From positions 1-17,913 of the forward strand of contig CAZTEB010000019.1 in NCBI GenBank assembly GCA_964612735.1: DNA of 17,913 nt, given 5' to 3'. Every line of letters begins with the position of its first letter. Within the stretch, counting starts at the first letter, position 1. Below the pieces are notes generated by a model. It was not told the DNA's origin, did not search any database, and was given only the letters and a program-made list of their open reading frames with translations. The stretch is from CAZTEB01 sp964612735 (lineage in GTDB: Bacteria > Patescibacteriota > Microgenomatia > UBA1400 > PJMF01). Shown piece by piece: positions 14,596 through 17,913 of this stretch. The position numbers and the translations under genes were made by a program.

Positions 14596-15722
14596 TCAGA
14601 TGCCTTTCCCAGTAGTGCGGTGTGTACTTCTTCAATAAAACTTGTTGGGTTAAGTATTTCATACACCCATAAGCCATTGTAAGAGCTGGTGGTGGGGTGA
14701 AACAACACTCCCTTTTCATCGTCTGGGTAGATGCTGATAGCGTGAGGCTCCAGAGCCACGGCATCTCTCAGTGGATACAAAACTCTTATCGTAGCAAGTG
14801 CGTCATGTATTGGTAGTGAGTCAGCAAAGGTGTTTTGATAAAACGAGAACAGCTTCCCAAGCAGCGCTGGGTCCTGTAGTGTACTTGGGGCAGATATTTT
14901 ATCTAGTAAGCCCTTAATAACTAGTTGTTGCCTAGTTCCTCTGGCAATATCCGTACCTTGTTCATCGCCGCTATGTCGACTACGAATATATGACAAAGCT
15001 TGCTCACCAGTGAAGTGTTGGGGGCCTTGCTCAAACGACACAGTGGTGTAGAGTTCACTCGGGTCGCCACTGCTTATATCAACATCAGATCTTGGGAATT
15101 GCTCATCAACAAAAGCTACTGGCACATCTACTTCTATACCACCCAGCAAGTCAATGAGCGATGCTACATCATCAAGTCGTAACACAATAGTGTGATGAAT
15201 GGGCAATTCAGTCATTTCTCGTAGTACTTCAGTGGTGAATAGCTCGGGGCTGCCTGGGTAGCGTTGATCACCGTACGAATACAAAGCATTAATTTTAGTT
15301 TGATATTCTGGGCTCCAAAGATCTCTGGGTAGAGAAAGAGTTCTGATAGTGCCAGTGTTGGTGTCCAAGGACGCTAGTAGAAGTGTGTCGGTTAGTACCG
15401 GCTCGCCACTCCTATTTTCCACTTCATCAGTGCCGAGAATAAGCATGTGCTTGTATCCATTAGTTTGAATTGGCGTGCTTTGCAAGCCTTGTTCAACAAT
15501 TGACCTAAGCTCTTGCGGAGTTAATTGGGCTTCTCGCAAAAACACTTGAAACTTGGAGTACGCGAAGGATCCGAGAGCAACTGCGGTGATGAGTAAGCCA
15601 CCAAGAGTGAAGAGGATGGTGTAACCAATAGCTCGTAGCCAAGTGTACCTAGCATAGGTTGAATCACTGAAGGTTTCAAAACTGCTTTTTTGATGCAAAC
15701 TTGTGTCATCTTTCATGCTCAT
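14592..15722 (-). CDS. LytR-CpsA-Psr (LCP) family glycopolymer ligase
   Basis: A 376-residue protein from the ATG at 15720-15722. It has a cytoplasmic N-terminus, one membrane span at about 34-55, and an outer LCP domain. Motifs in order: HMLILGTDE near 92-100; NRSGEPVLTDT (R104 and D112, pyrophosphate and metal binding); TLSLPRD (R133-D134); and the YIRSRHSGDEQGTDIARGTRQQ segment at 245-266. The last matches the family pattern YxRxR-DxxRxxRQQ. LCP enzymes transfer a polyprenyl-pyrophosphate-linked glycan onto peptidoglycan or, in some lineages, protein. It is first in a six-gene unit with rhamnose genes, so a rhamnose-containing polymer is a plausible substrate. A TTG at 15743 gives seven more residues but lies upstream of the likely -10 box, so the ATG is preferred; a second ATG is at 15716. 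Confidence 0.88.
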   Translation of the reverse strand: MSMKDDTSLHQKSSFETFSDSTYARYTWLRAIGYTILFTLGGLLITAVALGSFAYSKFQVFLREAQLTPQELRSIVEQGLQSTPIQTNGYKHMLILGTDEVENRSGEPVLTDTLLLASLDTNTGTIRTLSLPRDLWSPEYQTKINALYSYGDQRYPGSPELFTTEVLREMTELPIHHTIVLRLDDVASLIDLLGGIEVDVPVAFVDEQFPRSDVDISSGDPSELYTTVSFEQGPQHFTGEQALSYIRSRHSGDEQGTDIARGTRQQLVIKGLLDKISAPSTLQDPALLGKLFSFYQNTFADSLPIHDALATIRVLYPLRDAVALEPHAISIYPDDEKGVLFHPTTSSYNGLWVYEILNPTSFIEEVHTALLGKASE

Positions 15723-15728
15723 TCTCGT

Positions 15729-15734
15729 ATTGTA
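15729..15734 (-). promoter_or_regulatory. -10 box TACAAT for the LCP operon, leaderless
   Basis: The minus strand reads TACAAT, then six bases, then ATG (15720-15722). Transcription normally begins about seven bases after the hexamer, so the mRNA would start at or within a base of the ATG. No ribosome-binding site is present. No good -35 is seen at normal spacing. Confidence 0.6.
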
Positions 15735-15775
15735 GACTACCAAACCTTTTGATGGCTAGATTGTGAAGATTCGTC

Positions 15776-15781
15776 TACAAT
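15776..15781 (+). promoter_or_regulatory. -10 box TACAAT for the 15788 gene, leaderless
   Basis: The plus strand reads TACAAT (15776-15781), then six bases, then ATG at 15788. The spacing is identical to that of the divergent LCP gene. A weak TTGATG lies 21 bp upstream, which is too far for a standard -35. The predicted transcript starts at about the A of the ATG. Confidence 0.6.
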
Positions 15782-15787
15782 GGCGCT

Positions 15788-17587
15788 ATGAATGTTGGCA
15801 TTCGAAATAGGATAGTGTTGTTCTTTTTATTAGCTATTGTCGTGGCAAGTTCTTGGGCACTGTTTCATCCTGGATTTTTCAGGACCCATGACTATGTTCA
15901 TGGAGCTCGAATAGTTGAAATGGTTCGGATGGTTGCCGATGGTCAGGTGCCGCCAAGATGGAGTGAAAACTTTGGATATGGGTATGGTATGCCTCTGTTT
16001 GAGTTTTACGCACCTCTACCATACTACTTTGGAGCACTAGGATATTGGTTGGGATTGGATCTAGTAGTGAGTGTAAAATCGCTGTTTTTGATAGCTAACG
16101 TAGGTACCGCAGTGGGTGCATATTTACTTGGTTCGAGGCTGTTTGGTCGACCTGGGGGCCTTGTGACTTCAGCCGCCATTACGTTGGCTCCATACCGAGC
16201 AGTTAATCTCTTTGTAAGAGGGGCAGTTGGTGAAGCTTGGGGAATACTTTTTATTCCATTTATTTTATTGAGCTTACTACACTTGGTTGATACTGATAAA
16301 AAATCAGAAAGCTTGTGGCTCAGTTGGCGCTCAAAAGTGTTGCCACTAACTCTTAGTGTGGCCGGATTAGTGCTATCTCATAACCTAACTGCATTGATGT
16401 TTTTGCCAATCAGCTTGCTTTTTGGAGTATTGCTGGTAGTTTTCTTCACTGTTGATGGGCGTGCAAAACTTCAGTCGTTAGCTCAAATGTTTGTTTCGTA
16501 TGCTTTGGCTGCAGGTCTGACTGCTTTCTATAGCATCCCAGCCTTGGTAGAAAAGAGTGCTACTAATATTGATAGTATTTTAAGCGGATACTTTCACTAC
16601 TCACATCACTTTCTCTACATTCGTCAATTTTTTCTACATGACTGGGGTTATGGAGGGTCTGCATGGGGGCCAGATGACGACATATCCTTCTTCATTGGTG
16701 CGGGCCAGCTGCTAGGGGTAGCAGTGACTACTTTGCTACTACTTCGTTTCGCACAGCATTCGTATCAAAAAAAACAGCGAGCCACTGGCGTGTTGGCGAT
16801 GGTGATGAGATATTTTGGGATTGGCGAGCAAACCCTGACAAAACAGCGAGGCATTGTGTTAATTTCAGGGTTACTTGCAGTGTTGGCATTATTCTTGTCG
16901 CTGCTTAAATCAAAATTTATTTGGGATGTGATACCACTGCTACCAATCATTCAGTTTCCATGGAGGTGGATGTCTGTTGCCATAGTTTTTTTGGGTATCT
17001 TCATTGGAGGTGGGGTGGGACTGCAGCAAAGCAGAGTCAGGAGATATGTGTACGCATGGTTTTTGGTGGCTGTGCTCTTGTTGCATGGTTGGTACTTTCA
17101 TCCTCAAGAATTTACTCATGAGCCTGAAGTTTGGTATTACTCTAATCAAGACACGCTGAGAACTGAGATGAGTGGTATTTTGCCAGACTTTATACCCAAG
17201 CAACTTGATGTTCAACTTGATCCAGTGCTGGTTGCAGATCCCCTAGTTCGAGGACTTGAGTCAGACAACGAACTGGAGGTGTTAGTTGATCTAAGTCATC
17301 AAAAACTACTAAAAACCACATTTGGTGATGAGCGCCAACTAGAATGGAATATAGCCTTCTTTCCTGGCTGGCAGGCAGAGGTTGATGGAGAAGCACTACC
17401 TTTGGATATTTCTGAGTCTGGTCTAATTACCACAAAGGTGCCAGCTGGGGAACATACTGTGGGAATTTTTATGGGTGCTACAGACGTTAGGGCAATTAGT
17501 GACACTACATCTGCCTTTTCATTACTAGTAGTCGCGGCCATTGTTGCATTTGATAAACGTACGCTAAGCTCACTGTCTAAGGCATAA
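15788..17587 (+). CDS. YfhO / PTPS-related polytopic membrane protein (putative GT-C)
   Basis: A 599-residue membrane protein with a first span at about 8-25, followed by the outer-loop motif THDYVHGAR (H34-D35, H38, R41). This motif and the following PRWSENFGYGYGMPLFEFYAPLPYY belong to the group often labelled 6-pyruvoyl-tetrahydropterin-synthase-related membrane proteins and resemble YfhO. Residues from about 500 on are a soluble outer domain with FFPGWQAEVDG and VPAGEHTV, followed by a last span, as in YfhO-type proteins. YfhO-like proteins are implicated in glycosylating lipids or wall polymers, and GT-C activity is inferred. No enzyme activity can be read directly, and the PTPS label does not imply pterin chemistry. 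The flippase gene follows after one base. The promoter is shared back to back with the LCP operon. Confidence 0.75.
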   Translation: MNVGIRNRIVLFFLLAIVVASSWALFHPGFFRTHDYVHGARIVEMVRMVADGQVPPRWSENFGYGYGMPLFEFYAPLPYYFGALGYWLGLDLVVSVKSLFLIANVGTAVGAYLLGSRLFGRPGGLVTSAAITLAPYRAVNLFVRGAVGEAWGILFIPFILLSLLHLVDTDKKSESLWLSWRSKVLPLTLSVAGLVLSHNLTALMFLPISLLFGVLLVVFFTVDGRAKLQSLAQMFVSYALAAGLTAFYSIPALVEKSATNIDSILSGYFHYSHHFLYIRQFFLHDWGYGGSAWGPDDDISFFIGAGQLLGVAVTTLLLLRFAQHSYQKKQRATGVLAMVMRYFGIGEQTLTKQRGIVLISGLLAVLALFLSLLKSKFIWDVIPLLPIIQFPWRWMSVAIVFLGIFIGGGVGLQQSRVRRYVYAWFLVAVLLLHGWYFHPQEFTHEPEVWYYSNQDTLRTEMSGILPDFIPKQLDVQLDPVLVADPLVRGLESDNELEVLVDLSHQKLLKTTFGDERQLEWNIAFFPGWQAEVDGEALPLDISESGLITTKVPAGEHTVGIFMGATDVRAISDTTSAFSLLVVAAIVAFDKRTLSSLSKA

Positions 17588-17588
17588 T

Positions 17589-17913
17589 ATGGCTCAAGCA
17601 CATAGTACAGCACCGGATACGAGTGACGACACGGCTGACGCCCTTGATAGTAATCAGCTAAGTGAGATAAAAAAGAAATCAATTTCTGGTGTTATTTCAT
17701 TCACAGTTCGAACGGCCGTGCTTCAGGGCATAGGGTTGCTTTCTGCTGTGGTCTTAAGTGCTTTTTTTAGTCCTGAGGACTTCGGTATTTATGGCTTCGT
17801 GATCCAAATCATTGGAATATTAATTTTTTTCTCTGACATTGGCTTAGCAGCAGCCTTGATTCAGAAGAAAGATGAGCCCAACTTAGCTGAGTATCGTACG
17901 GCGTTTACTATCC
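17589..17913 (+). CDS. Wzx/MOP-family polysaccharide flippase, N-terminal part
   Basis: The first 108 codons of a gene that continues past the window. A polar, acidic N-terminal tail of about 35 residues precedes KKKSISGVISFTVR, a hydrophobic segment, SPEDFGIYG and FFSDIGLAAALIQKKDE. This pattern (KxxSxxG, LSPxDFGxY, DxGLxxALIQ) is characteristic of polysaccharide-biosynthesis transporters of the MOP superfamily (Wzx, teichuronic and O-antigen flippases). They move undecaprenyl-pyrophosphate-linked repeat units outward. The ATG is one base after the previous stop, with AAGG about 7 nt upstream. It is presumably cotranscribed with the YfhO-like gene. A matching polymerase or initiating phosphotransferase would lie further right. 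Confidence 0.85.
   Translation, partial: MAQAHSTAPDTSDDTADALDSNQLSEIKKKSISGVISFTVRTAVLQGIGLLSAVVLSAFFSPEDFGIYGFVIQIIGILIFFSDIGLAAALIQKKDEPNLAEYRTAFTI

Larger units (their letters stand above)
15729..15781. repeat. 9-bp perfect inverted repeat in divergent promoter region
   Basis: The left arm ATTGTAGAC (15729-15737) and the right arm GTCTACAAT (15773-15781) are exact reverse complements, separated by 35 bp. Each arm contains a TACAAT hexamer pointing outward. The arms cover most of the 65 bp between the LCP ATG and the next ATG, and might serve as a shared regulator site as well as promoters. Confidence 0.75.

Noticed and set aside
15723..15743. TTG start for the LCP gene
   Set aside because: It lies upstream of the likely -10 box TACAAT and adds only seven unconserved residues; the ATG at 15722 fits the mirrored spacing.
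17299..17682. 127-codon minus-strand ORF across the YfhO-like and flippase genes
   Set aside because: It is antisense to two supported genes and spans their junction, with no motif; a frame shadow.
1..17913. tRNA or rRNA genes, CRISPR arrays, insertion sequences, prophage
   Set aside because: No cloverleaf-like segments, regularly spaced repeats, transposase motifs or terminal inverted repeats were noticed; nearly all sequence is accounted for by coding regions.

Overview
The window is a dense block of cell-envelope glycan genes. It most likely comes from a Candidate Phyla Radiation (Patescibacteria) type genome or a similarly compact bacterium. This placement is inferred from style: genes overlap by 4 to 8 bp, convergent genes overlap tail to tail, several multi-membrane-span (GT-C) glycosyltransferases are present, and an LCP ligase occurs without any lipopolysaccharide gene. 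TGA acts as a stop codon throughout, so recoded lineages that read TGA as glycine are excluded. Two runs of ten N (5098-5107 and 13804-13813) are assembly gaps, which points to a scaffolded draft or metagenome assembly.

Layout from left to right. Positions 1-150 (+) hold the tail of an OmpR/PhoB-type response regulator. Positions 9640 down to 110 (-) form one eight-gene unit, read from high to low coordinate: UDP-glucose 6-dehydrogenase, GDP-4-keto-6-deoxymannose reductase, GDP-mannose 4,6-dehydratase, a polyprenyl-phosphate mannose synthase fused to a GtrA domain, a GT39-like transferase, a soluble Alg5-like GT2, an MptB/GT87-like transferase and a second GT39-like transferase. trmD (9691-10371, +) stands alone between the two minus-strand units. 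Positions 15722 down to 10340 (-) form a six-gene unit: LCP ligase, a small membrane/coiled-coil protein, rmlB, an rmlC-like gene, rmlD and a third GT39-like transferase. From 15788 (+) a divergent unit encodes a YfhO/PTPS-related membrane protein and the start of a Wzx/MOP flippase that runs off the window.

Read together, the genes make nucleotide sugars in the cytoplasm (UDP-glucuronate, GDP-D-rhamnose, dTDP-L-rhamnose). They load sugars onto polyprenyl phosphate (two GT2 enzymes), move lipid-linked sugars or glycans across the membrane (GtrA domain, flippase), transfer sugars on the outer face (five GT-C-like proteins), and attach a finished glycan to the wall (LCP). The ligand specificity of the transferases and the final polymer cannot be read from sequence.

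The most interesting points are a mirror-image divergent promoter that predicts leaderless mRNAs on both strands, an RmlC variant lacking the usual AHG motif, a small FtsL-like partner gene behind the LCP gene, and trmD out of its usual operon. The apparent rmlB frameshift is best explained as a gap-size artefact.
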